43,353 nucleotides of DNA from an uncultured Bacilli bacterium. GTDB lineage: Bacteria; Bacillota_I; Bacilli_A; RF39; UBA660. The stretch spans positions 1 through 43,353 of the forward strand of contig CANRFQ010000011.1 of assembly GCA_947629935.1 (NCBI GenBank), written 5' to 3'. Position 1 is the first letter of the stretch. Every line of letters starts with the position of its first letter. A program made the translations under genes and the position numbers. This document shows positions 22,046 through 31,535 of the stretch, in pieces. Below the pieces are notes generated by a model. That model was not told the DNA's origin, made no database searches, and was given only the letters and a program-made list of their open reading frames with translations.

Positions 22046-25000
22046 ATTTGTCAGCTAGATTTTTATAATAATTATATCTTTTAATAGCATATTCTTTATT
22101 TAAAGCAAGCAATTCTTGAGCTTGTTTTTTATTTTTTATTTTTAAAGCATTAAAACGAACTTCATTTAATAAAACCTCTTCGTAATTGGTAAAATCAGGT
22201 TCATCACTATCAATAGTTAATTTGCCATTACTATAACGCATTAATATTTCATAACCACATTTTACTAAGTTTTTTTGTTCTTCTAAAGAACATTTCATAC
22301 CATTTTTTATGCCTTGTTCTACACAAGGCGCGTAGGCAATTATAAGCGATGGCCCTTGATGTTCAAAAGCTTCTTTAAAAGCTTTAATAGTTTGCATCCC
22401 ATTAGCTCCTAAACAAACACTAGCTACATAAATATTAGGGTAACACATTGCCATCTTAAATAAATCTTTTTTCGCTGTCTTTTTACCCATATCAGCAAAC
22501 TCAGCCACTTGAGCTAAGGATGAAGATTTACTGGCTTGGCCACCTGTATTAGAGTAAACTTCCGTATCTAAAACCAAAATGTTGATATTTTCATTACTTG
22601 ATAAAACATGATCAATACCGCCAAAACCGATATCATAAGCCCAGCCATCGCCGCCAATACACCAAATGCTTCGCGAAGGGATATAATTTATTAATTCTTT
22701 TAATTCCGAAGGTAGTTCTTTGATAATTAAGTTAACTTTAACTTCTCTAGTAATTTTATAATCCTCGGGATTATCTAACCATTTAGTATAATATTCTTGA
22801 ATATCGGGTGAAACCTCGGAAAAGGTTTTTTCCATAATGTTTTTAAGACGATTGCGTAAGGTTTGATAAGATAAATACATTCCATATCCAAACTCTGCAT
22901 TATCCTCAAATAAACTATTGGCCCAAGGAAGATTATATGGCGTAATCGGCACGCTTCCCCCATAAATACTTGAACAACCAGTGGCATTAGCTATAATTAA
23001 ATCATCTTGAAATAATTGGGTTAATAATTTAATATAGGCCGTCTGACCACAACCAGCACAAGCTCCACTATAAGCAAATTTCGGTTTTAAAAGTTGACTA
23101 TTTTTAATCGTATATTTATTGGCTGGCTCTTTATTAACATAATTAGTAAAGAGTTCTTCATTCACTCTTATTTCATCATTTTCTTGCCATTCTAAAGCTT
23201 TTAAGCCTTTTTTCCCTGGACAAGCTTCAATACATAGGCCACAACCTGTACATTGTTCATTATTAACAGCTATTACGTAATTATCATCATCTAAAATAAA
23301 TGATCTAATAACACCATGCGGGCAAACAAAAGAACATAACCCGCATTCCAGACAATTCTCGGGAATCCATTTGGGAATTTTTTTGGAAATCTTTAAGCGA
23401 TTGTGGTTAGCATGACAAGGGAAAGTTCCATCCTTATATTTAAGTAAATCACTTACCTTTAACATTTTGCCTTCTCTTTGATTGATAAGATCAAATATAT
23501 TTTGCTCTCCATTTTTTTCTGTTTCTTGATAAGTAAAGGATTCCTTGATGATTTTAACTTTTTGTTCTACTTCTTTTAAAGCATTAATATTTCGTTCTAC
23601 TATTTCTGAACCCTTAGTAGCAAATTTTTTCGTAATTCCTTTTTCTAAGATATCCTGAGCATTAGGCACGCCTAAAACCTCTAAGACCACTAATTCCATA
23701 ATTTTGCTAATCTTACCATCTAAATGATATTTATGAGCCAAAGTATCAGCATCCACGGTTATTAATTGAGCATGTTTTTCCTTTAAAATTTTCTTAAACT
23801 CATCAGGTAAATATTTTTCTAAATCATCTTGATGAGCCGTATTTAAAATAACTAGCCCATTCTCCCTGATATTATCAATTGTTGCAAAAGCATTTAGATA
23901 CTCTTCTTTACAAATGACTACACATAAAGGATTTTCAATATAAAATGGCGCTTTAACAGATTCTGAACTAATACGTAAATTAGATTTAGTTACCCCACCA
24001 CTTTTTTTAGAATCATATTCAAAATAACCTTGCACGCATTTACCTTTGGCCTTAGCCACAATATTTAAGATATCTTTACTAGCACTGACCATACCATCTG
24101 ATCCATAACCATAGATAATTATCTCCTGAGCTTTTAAATTTATTTGGTAATTTTCTTCTGGTAAACTCAAATTAGTTACATCGTCATTAATCCCAATAGT
24201 AAAGTTATCTTTTAAATTGCTTTCTAACATATTAAAAACACTTTTTATTTGAGCAGGGGTAGTATCTCTACTAGCTAATCCATAACGTCCTCCGACTATA
24301 TTAATAGCCTTATCATTTAAAGCACTGATTACATCTAAACATAATGGTTCATGCGGAGCTCCAAATTCTTTAGTTCGATCCAAAACGGCAATATTTAGAA
24401 CCGTTTTTGGTAACACTTTTTTTAAATATTTGGCACTAAAAGGACGATATAAATGGACTTCTATCATTCCATATTTTTTACCTTTTTTATTTTCCTTATC
24501 AACTACTAGACGAATCGTATCACATACACTACCCATCGCCACAATAATATTAGTAGCGTCCTTAGCTCCATAATAATTAAAAGGAGCATAATTAGTTGCA
24601 GCGATATTATTAATTTTCCCCATATAATCATTAACAATTTCCACTATTTGTTCATAATCTTTATTGCGCGCTTCGGTTGAGGCAAAGTAAATGTCCTCGC
24701 CTTCAGCCATACCTTTTTGAATATTATTATCAACATTTAACATTCTATTTCGAAATTCTTGAACTTTATTTTTATTTAGTAATTTGCCGATAGCTTCTAA
24801 ATCTATATCTTTGATACTATTTATTTCATGACTAGTTCGAAATCCATCAAAAAAGTGCAAGAAAGGTAAAGATCCCTCGACTGCGGCCAAATGGGCAATA
24901 GCAGCCATATATTGACTATCTTCTACGGAAGAAGAACTAAGCAGGCAAAAACCCGTTTGTCTTACCGCATAGATATCTTGATGATCACCATAAATAGATA

Positions 25001-25349
25001 AAGCATGGGTAGCTAAACTACGAGAGGCAACATGAATAACGGCGGGAAGCATTTCTCCGGCTATTTTATACATATTAGGAATCATCAGCAAAAGACCCTG
25101 ACTAGAGGTAAAAGTGCTCGCTAAGGTACCACTAATTAAAGCCCCATGTAAAGCCCCTGCTACCCCTGCTTCACTTTGCATTTCCACTACTTTAACCCTA
25201 TCATTAAAAATATTCTTTTGGGCACTACTAGCTAAATCATCAGTATTGCTTGCCATCGGTGAAGATGGAGTTATCGGATATATAGCTGCTAATTCACTAA
25301 AATAATAAGCAACATCACTTACAGCTTTATTACCATCTTTTATTACCAT
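22044..25349 (-). CDS. nifJ: Pyruvate:ferredoxin (flavodoxin) oxidoreductase
   Basis: Converts pyruvate and CoA to acetyl-CoA, CO2 and reduced ferredoxin or flavodoxin; oxygen-sensitive and typical of anaerobes. All domains sit in one chain: YPITPSSPMA near the N-terminus, the CoA-binding and gamma-like parts, two 4Fe-4S motifs (CLECGLCSFVCP near 670, CTGCGLCIEACPG near 705), the third-cluster cysteines in SGACAGCGQ (about 768), and the TPP site GGDGWAYDIGFGG near 905. At 1101 residues it is a little shorter than the usual 1160-1200. I place the start at the second ATG (25349), because AGGAAG directly touches the first one (25355). TGATATAAT at 25373-25381 on the minus strand is a probable extended -10. 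Confidence 0.96.
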   Translation of the reverse strand: MVIKDGNKAVSDVAYYFSELAAIYPITPSSPMASNTDDLASSAQKNIFNDRVKVVEMQSEAGVAGALHGALISGTLASTFTSSQGLLLMIPNMYKIAGEMLPAVIHVASRSLATHALSIYGDHQDIYAVRQTGFCLLSSSSVEDSQYMAAIAHLAAVEGSLPFLHFFDGFRTSHEINSIKDIDLEAIGKLLNKNKVQEFRNRMLNVDNNIQKGMAEGEDIYFASTEARNKDYEQIVEIVNDYMGKINNIAATNYAPFNYYGAKDATNIIVAMGSVCDTIRLVVDKENKKGKKYGMIEVHLYRPFSAKYLKKVLPKTVLNIAVLDRTKEFGAPHEPLCLDVISALNDKAINIVGGRYGLASRDTTPAQIKSVFNMLESNLKDNFTIGINDDVTNLSLPEENYQINLKAQEIIIYGYGSDGMVSASKDILNIVAKAKGKCVQGYFEYDSKKSGGVTKSNLRISSESVKAPFYIENPLCVVICKEEYLNAFATIDNIRENGLVILNTAHQDDLEKYLPDEFKKILKEKHAQLITVDADTLAHKYHLDGKISKIMELVVLEVLGVPNAQDILEKGITKKFATKGSEIVERNINALKEVEQKVKIIKESFTYQETEKNGEQNIFDLINQREGKMLKVSDLLKYKDGTFPCHANHNRLKISKKIPKWIPENCLECGLCSFVCPHGVIRSFILDDDNYVIAVNNEQCTGCGLCIEACPGKKGLKALEWQENDEIRVNEELFTNYVNKEPANKYTIKNSQLLKPKFAYSGACAGCGQTAYIKLLTQLFQDDLIIANATGCSSIYGGSVPITPYNLPWANSLFEDNAEFGYGMYLSYQTLRNRLKNIMEKTFSEVSPDIQEYYTKWLDNPEDYKITREVKVNLIIKELPSELKELINYIPSRSIWCIGGDGWAYDIGFGGIDHVLSSNENINILVLDTEVYSNTGGQASKSSSLAQVAEFADMGKKTAKKDLFKMAMCYPNIYVASVCLGANGMQTIKAFKEAFEHQGPSLIIAYAPCVEQGIKNGMKCSLEEQKNLVKCGYEILMRYSNGKLTIDSDEPDFTNYEEVLLNEVRFNALKIKNKKQAQELLALNKEYAIKRYNYYKNLADK

Positions 25350-25442
25350 TTTCATCTTCCTATTCTAATTTAATTATATCATTTTATCATTGAATAATTA
25401 ACCAAAAATTATTTATTAGAAAAAATCAGCATATTAATATAA

Positions 25443-25467
25443 TAAAAAAAGAACTTAAACAAGTTCT
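25443..25467 (-). terminator. Terminator of the ribosomal superoperon
   Basis: AGAACTT pairs with AAGTTCT (25450-25456 with 25461-25467), loop of four, then seven U on the minus strand. It overlaps the rplQ stop codon and ends the long transcript that starts before rpsJ. Confidence 0.9.
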
Positions 25468-25796
25468 AATTTTACTTCTAAAGCATCGTCTCCGATTCTT
25501 TCTTTTATTTTAATGATACGGGTATAACCACCATTTCTTGTTTCATAACGTTTAGCTAAGTCATTAAATATTTTATTAACAACTTCTTGATCGTTATGTA
25601 AGAAAGCCAACGCATTACGACGAGCAACTAAAGTTCCTTTTTTACCATAAGTTATCATTTTATCCACAAATTTACGAACTTCTTTAGCTCTAGCTTCAGT
25701 TGTTACAACTGATTCATTCATGATAACATCTTTAGTAATACCAGCAAGCATGCTACGACGAACTCTAGATTCTCTACTTAATTTTCTATATAACAT
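25455..25796 (-). CDS. rplQ: 50S ribosomal protein L17
   Basis: Large-subunit protein placed near the exit tunnel. The 113 residues match the family length. MLYRKLSRESRVRRSMLAG (the family usually reads MxYRKLGRxxxHRxAMLRN), TEARAKEVRKFVDKMITYGKKG and NGGYTRIIKIKERIGDDA are family hallmarks. It is the last gene of the alpha part of the operon, 11 bases after rpoA, with the terminator overlapping its final codons. Genes that usually follow in Bacilli (ecfA, truA, rplM, rpsI) are absent here; PFOR follows instead. Confidence 0.97.
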   Translation of the reverse strand: MLYRKLSRESRVRRSMLAGITKDVIMNESVVTTEARAKEVRKFVDKMITYGKKGTLVARRNALAFLHNDQEVVNKIFNDLAKRYETRNGGYTRIIKIKERIGDDALEVKLELV

Positions 25797-25807
25797 GTTT
25801 TACCTCC

Positions 25808-26755
25808 TTAATCACGGAACTCTAGTCCCAATTCTTTAACTTTATCAATTACTTCTTTTAATGATTTTTTACCTAAATTACGGATTTTTGTAACTTCCAC
25901 TTCTTTTTTAGAAATTAAATCTTGAACAGTATGAATTCCCGCTCTTTTTAAGCAATTATATGCCCGAACAGAAAATTCAATTTCTTCAATAGGAGTTTCT
26001 AATGTCTTAGTGATAGTATCTATTTTCTTTTCCGCCATCATACCTGAAAAATCACTAATAGAATTCAAATCAGTAATAATATTAAAATGTTCAATTAATA
26101 TTTTAGCTGAAAGAGCCATGGCTTCTTCTGGTGTCGTTGCTCCGTTAGTATAAACTTCCATAACTAACTTATCAAAATTTTCATTTTGACCAACACGAGC
26201 AGGTTCTACTTCATAAGCTACTCTTTCAATTGGTGAATAGATCGAATCTATTGGAATCATACCAACTTCTTTAGCTTCGATTAATTTTTGGTTTTCTTTA
26301 GAATCAACATAACCACGACCATTACCAACAGTCATTTTCATGTCGATTTTACCACCTTTAACAAGGTTACAAATAACTAAATCTTTATTAACGATTTCGA
26401 TATCAGCATCAGTTTCAATATCACCTGCTGTTACAGGACCTTCTTTAGATACTGATAATCTCATAATTTTTTCTTCATCAGCATGATTTTTAATAACTAC
26501 ACTTTTTAAAGCTAAGATGATAGCAGTTACATCTTCTACTACCCCATCAATCTTTTGAAATTCATGCATTACGCCATCAATTTTCACGCTAGTAATGGCA
26601 CTTCCTGGTAAAGAAGATAACATTACACGACGTAAAGCATTTCCGATTGTTGTTCCAAAGCCTCTTTCAAGTGGTTCTAAAACGAATTTACCATAATGAT
26701 TATTATCCATGTATTCGACAATTTTAAATTCTGGTTTTTCAAATCTTATATTCAT
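25808..26755 (-). CDS. rpoA: DNA-directed RNA polymerase subunit alpha
   Basis: Assembly platform of RNA polymerase. I take the ATG at 26755 (MNIRFEKPEF), which gives 315 residues; the open frame extends further upstream but that part overlaps rpsK out of frame and has no relation to RpoA. The N-terminal dimerisation domain (1-230) includes GFGTTIGNALRRVMLSSLPG. After a linker, the C-terminal domain (about 250-315) has the helix-hairpin-helix CLKRAGIHTVQDLI and IRNLGKKSLKEV that bind UP elements and activators. Its place between rpsK and rplQ is standard. Confidence 0.98.
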   Translation of the reverse strand: MNIRFEKPEFKIVEYMDNNHYGKFVLEPLERGFGTTIGNALRRVMLSSLPGSAITSVKIDGVMHEFQKIDGVVEDVTAIILALKSVVIKNHADEEKIMRLSVSKEGPVTAGDIETDADIEIVNKDLVICNLVKGGKIDMKMTVGNGRGYVDSKENQKLIEAKEVGMIPIDSIYSPIERVAYEVEPARVGQNENFDKLVMEVYTNGATTPEEAMALSAKILIEHFNIITDLNSISDFSGMMAEKKIDTITKTLETPIEEIEFSVRAYNCLKRAGIHTVQDLISKKEVEVTKIRNLGKKSLKEVIDKVKELGLEFRD

Positions 26756-26777
26756 TTTAATAATTCCTTTCCCCTCA

Positions 26778-27161
26778 TTAATTTCTTGGACGTTTTGGTG
26801 GACGGCAACCATTATGTGGTATTGGTGTTTCATCAGAAATAGATGTAATTTCTAATCCTGCAGTTTGTAATGAACGAATAGCGTTTTCACGACCTTGTCC
26901 TAAACCTTTTACTTTAACTTCTACCTTAACTACGCCTGAATCCATTGCGGCTTTAGCGGCTGCTTCTGAAGCAAGACCAGCTGCAAATGGAGTTTTCTTT
27001 TTGCTACCTTTATATCCAATAGTTCCAGAAGAAGCCCAAGAAATAACATTTCCTTCTTTATCAGTAATACTTACAACGGTATTATTAAAAGTGGAATGAA
27101 TATGAGCTACAGCTTCAGGAATATTTTTCTTTATTTTTCTTTTTCTTCTATTATAAGCCAT
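26778..27161 (-). CDS. rpsK: 30S ribosomal protein S11
   Basis: Small-subunit platform protein that contacts the mRNA near the E site. The 127 residues show the family core: [37 protein letters not shown] and the C-terminal [18 protein letters not shown], which is highly conserved. It lies 11 bases after rpsM and is translated from its own ribosome-binding site in the superoperon. Confidence 0.98.
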   Translation of the reverse strand: MAYNRRKRKIKKNIPEAVAHIHSTFNNTVVSITDKEGNVISWASSGTIGYKGSKKKTPFAAGLASEAAAKAAMDSGVVKVEVKVKGLGQGRENAIRSLQTAGLEITSISDETPIPHNGCRPPKRPRN

Positions 27162-27172
27162 TATTTAACCTC

Positions 27173-27547
27173 CTATTTACCTACTTTTTTCTTGTTAGCT
27201 ACTACTTTACCTTTACCTTTACGAGTACGAGCATTACGAGATGTTCTTTGACCACGTACAGGAAGACCTTTTTTATGTCTAATACCTTGGTAACTATTAA
27301 TTTCCATTTTATTTTTAATATTCATTTGTACTTCACGACGAAGATCACCTTCAACAATTTCTTTATCGATTTCTGTACGTAAAGCCGTGATTTCCTCGTT
27401 AGTTAAATCTTTACATTTTTTTGTAGTATCTACTTTTGCAGCTTCACAAATTTTCTTTGCTAAGTTGCGACCTATACCATAAATAGCAGTTAAGCCAATA
27501 ACTACATGTTTATCATTTGGTAATTCAATATTTTTAATACGTGCCAT
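27173..27547 (-). CDS. rpsM: 30S ribosomal protein S13
   Basis: Head protein of the small subunit, contacting the P-site tRNA and the large subunit. The 124 residues include the N-terminal [20 protein letters not shown] helix-turn region and the C-terminal [22 protein letters not shown] tail with the basic end [15 protein letters not shown] that reaches tRNA. It follows rpmJ by 12 bases and precedes rpsK. Confidence 0.98.
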   Translation of the reverse strand: MARIKNIELPNDKHVVIGLTAIYGIGRNLAKKICEAAKVDTTKKCKDLTNEEITALRTEIDKEIVEGDLRREVQMNIKNKMEINSYQGIRHKKGLPVRGQRTSRNARTRKGKGKVVANKKKVGK

Positions 27548-27559
27548 AATTTCCTCCTA

Positions 27560-27673
27560 TTAACCTTGTCTTTGTTTGTGTTTTGGATTTTCACAAATTA
27601 CTAGTGTCTTTCCTTTTCTTTTAATAACTTTGCATTTTGCACAAATCGGTTTTACCGATGGTCTAACTTTCAT
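27560..27673 (-). CDS. rpmJ: 50S ribosomal protein L36 (zinc-binding form)
   Basis: A 37-residue protein: [14 protein letters not shown] then KVIKRKGK and ending NPKHKQRQG. It keeps the C-x2-C...C...H zinc ribbon (C11, C14, C27, H32), the so-called C+ form. The position between infA and rpsM and the GGAGG-type site before the ATG at 27673 leave little doubt. It is too short for routine frame tables and easy to overlook. Confidence 0.97.
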   Translation of the reverse strand: MKVRPSVKPICAKCKVIKRKGKTLVICENPKHKQRQG

Positions 27674-27687
27674 AAGATTACCTCCAA

Positions 27688-27906
27688 TTATCTTTTATTC
27701 CATATAATACGCCCACGTGTTAAATCATAAGGGGACATTTCAATTGTTACGGTATCACCTGGTAGGATACGTATCATATTCACGCGCATTTTACCAGAAA
27801 CGTAGGCAGTAACAGTGTGTCCATTTTCAAGTTCGACTAAATAGTCCCCACCTTTTAAGACTTCTACTACTTTTCCTTCAACTTCTAATTTTTGTTCCTT
27901 AGCCAT
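27688..27906 (-). CDS. infA: Translation initiation factor IF-1
   Basis: A 72-residue single OB-fold (S1-like) domain that blocks the ribosomal A site during initiation. [54 protein letters not shown] is the conserved core. Its ATG directly follows the map stop codon without spacing, so the two are translationally coupled. Confidence 0.98.
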   Translation of the reverse strand: MAKEQKLEVEGKVVEVLKGGDYLVELENGHTVTAYVSGKMRVNMIRILPGDTVTIEMSPYDLTRGRIIWNKR

Positions 27907-28656
27907 TTATTCCTCTCCTGTTAATATTTCATAACCATCTTCTGTTACTAAAACAGTGTGTTCAAAATGTGCAGATGGTTTGTTATCTCTAGTTATTATT
28001 GTCCAGTCATCATCAAGTAAATATATTTTTTCTGTACCTAAATTTAGCATCGGTTCGATGGCAATAGTCATACCAGCTTTTAAAACTAATCCTGTGTCAT
28101 ATTTCCCGTAGTTTGGCACATCTGGATCTTCATGAAGATTTTGACCAACACCATGACCAACTAGTTCTTTAACAACACCTAAATGATGTTTTAAAGCATA
28201 TTCTTCAATCTTAGCACCGATATTATGAAGTCTAGTTCCCGCTTTTACTTCTTTAATACCTTCGTATAAAGACTTTTTAGTATGCTCTAAAAGATAAGCT
28301 TTTTTATCACTAATTGTCCCGACAGGATGGGTCCAAGCACTATCAGAATGATAGCCTTTATATATAACGCCAATATCGATAGAAATAATATCACCGTTTT
28401 TTAATTTTCGATTACTGGGTATACCATGCACAACCTCTTCATTAACGGAAGTACAAATTGAGGCAGGATAACCTTCGTAACCTTTGAACGATGGTATCCC
28501 TCCTTGACTACGTATATAATCATCGGCAATATCATTAAGTTCTTTAGTTGTTATACCTGGACGAATTTTGCTGGCTAGTAATTTATGTGTATCATAATTT
28601 ATTTTACCAGCTATTTTCATTAACTCAATTTCTCGCTCACTTTTTATACTAATCAT
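27907..28656 (-). CDS. map: Methionine aminopeptidase, type I
   Basis: Removes the N-terminal methionine from nascent proteins. The 249 residues carry the five metal ligands of the pita-bread fold: D in ISIDIGVIYKGYHSDSAWT (two Asp), H in GHGVGQNLHEDP, E in IAIEPML and E near FEHTVLVTEDG. No N-terminal zinc finger extension is present. It lies between adk and infA, the usual Firmicutes order, with only two bases separating it from adk. Confidence 0.97.
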   Translation of the reverse strand: MISIKSEREIELMKIAGKINYDTHKLLASKIRPGITTKELNDIADDYIRSQGGIPSFKGYEGYPASICTSVNEEVVHGIPSNRKLKNGDIISIDIGVIYKGYHSDSAWTHPVGTISDKKAYLLEHTKKSLYEGIKEVKAGTRLHNIGAKIEEYALKHHLGVVKELVGHGVGQNLHEDPDVPNYGKYDTGLVLKAGMTIAIEPMLNLGTEKIYLLDDDWTIITRDNKPSAHFEHTVLVTEDGYEILTGEE

Positions 28657-28658
28657 TT

Positions 28659-29315
28659 CTATGCCTCATTTATTTCTTCTTCTACTTCTTTAAACATTTC
28701 TTCTTGTGTTTTAGAAGCATCTATTTTTTTTAATATACCTTTATTTTGATAATAATCTAAAATTGGTAGAGTTTGTTCTATAAATACTTCAAAGAGATTA
28801 TTAAAGGCTTCCTCTGTATCATCATCACGAGTAATTAATAAACTACCACACTTATCACATATTCCCGCTTTTTGGGGTTTTAAATTTTCATAAAATTTAT
28901 TATATGATTGTTGACAATTAGGACAAATCAAACGTCCCATCGTTCTTTTTAAAGCTTCTTCTTTAGTTATTTCTAGATAAAATACTTTAGCTATTTTCTC
29001 TTGAAGCTCATTCATTAACTCATCTAAAGCAAAAGCTTGATTTAAAGTACGAGGATAACCATCAAAAATTATACCTTTTGCTTGTTGATTGGCCTTTAAA
29101 TAATCTTTAAGCATTTCTAAAACAATTTCATCACTAACAAGAGCTCCACTATTAATTGTTTTTTCTAATTCTTTAGCAAAAGCATCTTGTTTCTTTATTG
29201 CTGATCTAATCAAATCCCCAGTTGATAAATGCTTAAAACCAAATTTTTCGGTTATCAAATGACATTGAGTGCCTTTACCTGTTCCATGAGGAGCAATAAA
29301 GATTATATTTTTCAT
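28659..29315 (-). CDS. adk: Adenylate kinase, zinc-lid form
   Basis: Interconverts ATP + AMP and 2 ADP. A P-loop near the N-terminus (GTGKGTQC, residues 11-18; APHGTGKGTQ instead of the more usual GPPGAGKGTQ) is followed by the AMP-binding HLSTGDLIR and GYPRTLNQ. The lid (about 127-165) has four cysteines, CPNCQQSYN and CDKCG, a structural zinc site found in Gram-positive enzymes. The C-terminal 40 residues complete the core. Its start overlaps the secY stop codon by four bases (ATGA), so translation is coupled. Confidence 0.96.
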   Translation of the reverse strand: MKNIIFIAPHGTGKGTQCHLITEKFGFKHLSTGDLIRSAIKKQDAFAKELEKTINSGALVSDEIVLEMLKDYLKANQQAKGIIFDGYPRTLNQAFALDELMNELQEKIAKVFYLEITKEEALKRTMGRLICPNCQQSYNKFYENLKPQKAGICDKCGSLLITRDDDTEEAFNNLFEVFIEQTLPILDYYQNKGILKKIDASKTQEEMFKEVEEEINEA

Positions 29316-30574
29316 ATTCTTTTTCTTCTCCTTGTATAACTACGACTGACAATTGAACTTTCCAATTGTTTATATGTTTCAATTGCAACTCCAACAACGA
29401 TTAATAATCCCGTTCCTCCGATAGTTACCGATGAACCTAAACCAGAAAAATGCGAGAATACTATTGGAAGTCCAGCAATTATAATTAAGAAGACAGAACC
29501 AACAATTGTTATTTTAGATAATACATTACTTATGTATTTACTGGTTGGAGCTCCGGGTCTTACCCCAGGAATATATCCGCCATTTTCATTTAAGTTTTTA
29601 CTCATCTCATCAGGATTCATTGACATAAATGTATAGAAATATCCAAAGAAGAATATTAAAGCTATATAAATTAAGAATCCTGTTGGTGATGTATAATTTA
29701 TCCACTTGTTAACAAAATCAATAGCCGTTTGATTACCAATAAAGTTAACAACTGTGACCGGAATAGCTAGGAGTGTTGAAGCAAAGATAACAGGAATAAC
29801 TCCTGCGGAATTAATTTTTATTGGTAAAAATGAATTTTCCGAATTAATAACGGCATTGCTTCGATTCGCATATTGAATTGGAATTCTTCTTTCGGCAAGT
29901 TGAATCCAAATAACTCCTACTATTATAAGTAAGTAAACAATTACAAAAGCACTAAATAGCGTAATACCAAGAGGTAGAGCATAGGTTCCACTTGTAATTA
30001 AACCATTAAAGGCCGTTCTAAACATACCTGGCATGGAATCAATAATACCAGCCATGATAAGTAATGATAACCCATTCCCTATTCCCTTTTCGGTAATTTG
30101 ATCACCTAACCACATTAGTAAGGCTGTACCTGCTGTTAATACTAATGTTGTTTTTAAAATCGTATAAACATCTTTAGTTCCTAAAAAAGCAATAGATATA
30201 ACATAACCTTGAATAAAAGCAAATAATATTCCTAAATATCTGGTGATTTTATTCATCTTTTGACGGCCAACATATCCTTGATCTTTTAGTTCACTAAAGT
30301 AAGGAATGATATCCATTTGTAATAATTGGGTAATAATGGATGCGGTAATGTATGGCGTAACGCCTAAGGCAAATATAGAAAATTGCTGTAAGGCGCCTCC
30401 GGCCATTAGGTTAAGTAATTCTAAAAAACCTAATTCTTTTGTAATTGTTGATGCCCAAGGAACTGTAATATTTGTACCGATACAAAATATTCCTAGAACA
30501 CAAAGAGTAAACAATATTCTATGTCTTAAGTCTTTATTTGAAGGCTTAAATATTTGCTTAATTGTGGCAAACAT
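29312..30574 (-). CDS. secY: Protein translocase subunit SecY
   Basis: Channel-forming subunit of the Sec translocon. The 420 residues span ten membrane helices with the plug region after helix 1 (LMAGGALQQFSIFALGVTPYITASIITQLL) and the ribosome/SecA-contacting loop with ERRIPIQYANR. The C-terminus SRSYTRRRKRI is basic and cytoplasmic. Its ATG shares one base with the rplO stop codon, and its end overlaps adk, so it is tightly coupled on both sides. Confidence 0.98.
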   Translation of the reverse strand: MFATIKQIFKPSNKDLRHRILFTLCVLGIFCIGTNITVPWASTITKELGFLELLNLMAGGALQQFSIFALGVTPYITASIITQLLQMDIIPYFSELKDQGYVGRQKMNKITRYLGILFAFIQGYVISIAFLGTKDVYTILKTTLVLTAGTALLMWLGDQITEKGIGNGLSLLIMAGIIDSMPGMFRTAFNGLITSGTYALPLGITLFSAFVIVYLLIIVGVIWIQLAERRIPIQYANRSNAVINSENSFLPIKINSAGVIPVIFASTLLAIPVTVVNFIGNQTAIDFVNKWINYTSPTGFLIYIALIFFFGYFYTFMSMNPDEMSKNLNENGGYIPGVRPGAPTSKYISNVLSKITIVGSVFLIIIAGLPIVFSHFSGLGSSVTIGGTGLLIVVGVAIETYKQLESSIVSRSYTRRRKRI

Positions 30575-31017
30575 TAAATCACCTCAGCTTTAGAACCAGC
30601 ACTTTCAATTTTAGAAACGGCACTTGATGAGAATCTATGTGCTTTAATAGTTAATTTCTTTTCAAGTTTACCATTACCTAAGACCTTTATGCCACTTAAT
30701 TCTTTTTTGATTATTCCTTTTTCTTTTAAGACTTCTGGTGTAACTACATCACCATCTTTAAAGAATTTGTTTAAATCACTTAAATTGATAGTTGCATAAC
30801 GAGTTGTAAATCTAGCATTATTAAATCCTCTTTTAGGGATTCTTCTAAATAATGGTGCTTGTCCACCTTGGAACCAAGCAGGGATACTAGCGCCGCTACG
30901 AGCTTTTTGACCTTTTTCACCACGAGTTGAGGTTTTACCCATTCCACTTCCGGGACCGCGACCTACTCTTTTTCGGGCTTTGGCTTCTGGAGCACTATTT
31001 AATTCATGTAACTTCAT
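30574..31017 (-). CDS. rplO: 50S ribosomal protein L15
   Basis: A late-assembly large-subunit protein. I start at ATG 31017 ([21 protein letters not shown]), giving 147 residues, the family norm; a longer frame upstream overlaps rpsE in another frame and should be ignored. The basic glycine-rich N-terminus [24 protein letters not shown] and the C-terminal [20 protein letters not shown] are diagnostic. rpsE ends one base before this gene, so there is no room for rpmD (L30), which normally sits here. Confidence 0.97.
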   Translation of the reverse strand: MKLHELNSAPEAKARKRVGRGPGSGMGKTSTRGEKGQKARSGASIPAWFQGGQAPLFRRIPKRGFNNARFTTRYATINLSDLNKFFKDGDVVTPEVLKEKGIIKKELSGIKVLGNGKLEKKLTIKAHRFSSSAVSKIESAGSKAEVI

Positions 31018-31018
31018 A

Positions 31019-31522
31019 TTATAACTCCTCCACTTTCTTTCCACGCAACTCGGCAACACGTTCTGGTGTCTTTTGCATTTTTAAGGCCTCAAGAGTTGCT
31101 TTAGCAACGTTAATTTTTGTATTTGAACCTAAAGATTTTGAAACAATATCTTTAACACCAGCAAGTTCTAAGACAGCACGAGCAGCACCACCAGCGATAA
31201 CTCCAGTACCAACTTTAGCTGGTTTAATTAATACTTCAGCACGACCTACTTTAGCTGTTGCGTCATGTGGAATAGTACGATTATCAATTAAAGCGATTTT
31301 AATGACATTTTTATTAGCTGCTTGAATAGCTTTCTTGATTGCTTCTGGAACTTCATTAGCTTTTCCTGTTCCAATACCAACTAAACCTTTACGATTACCA
31401 ACAACAACAGTAGCAGAAAATCTAAAATGTCTACCACCTTTAGTTACTTTAGTAACACGTGATATTGAAACAACAGTTTCTTCAAGCAAGTTTTTCTTAG
31501 AGTCTTTTTCAAATTTTGGCAT
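31019..31522 (-). CDS. rpsE: 30S ribosomal protein S5
   Basis: Involved in decoding accuracy and mRNA unwinding at the entry channel. The 167 residues have the double-stranded-RNA-binding-like N-domain ([35 protein letters not shown]) and the C-domain with [30 protein letters not shown]. It is followed directly by rplO. The usual L30 gene between them is missing. Confidence 0.98.
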   Translation of the reverse strand: MPKFEKDSKKNLLEETVVSISRVTKVTKGGRHFRFSATVVVGNRKGLVGIGTGKANEVPEAIKKAIQAANKNVIKIALIDNRTIPHDATAKVGRAEVLIKPAKVGTGVIAGGAARAVLELAGVKDIVSKSLGSNTKINVAKATLEALKMQKTPERVAELRGKKVEEL

Positions 31523-31535
31523 TTCTTACCTCCCT

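Noticed and set aside
26755-26833. 26-residue N-terminal extension of RpoA
   Set aside because: It overlaps the end of rpsK in another frame and is not found in RpoA; the ATG at 26755 matches the family start.
30927-31325. Plus-strand frames opposite rpsE, rplO and other ribosomal genes
   Set aside because: They have no ribosome-binding sites and are shadows of conserved genes.
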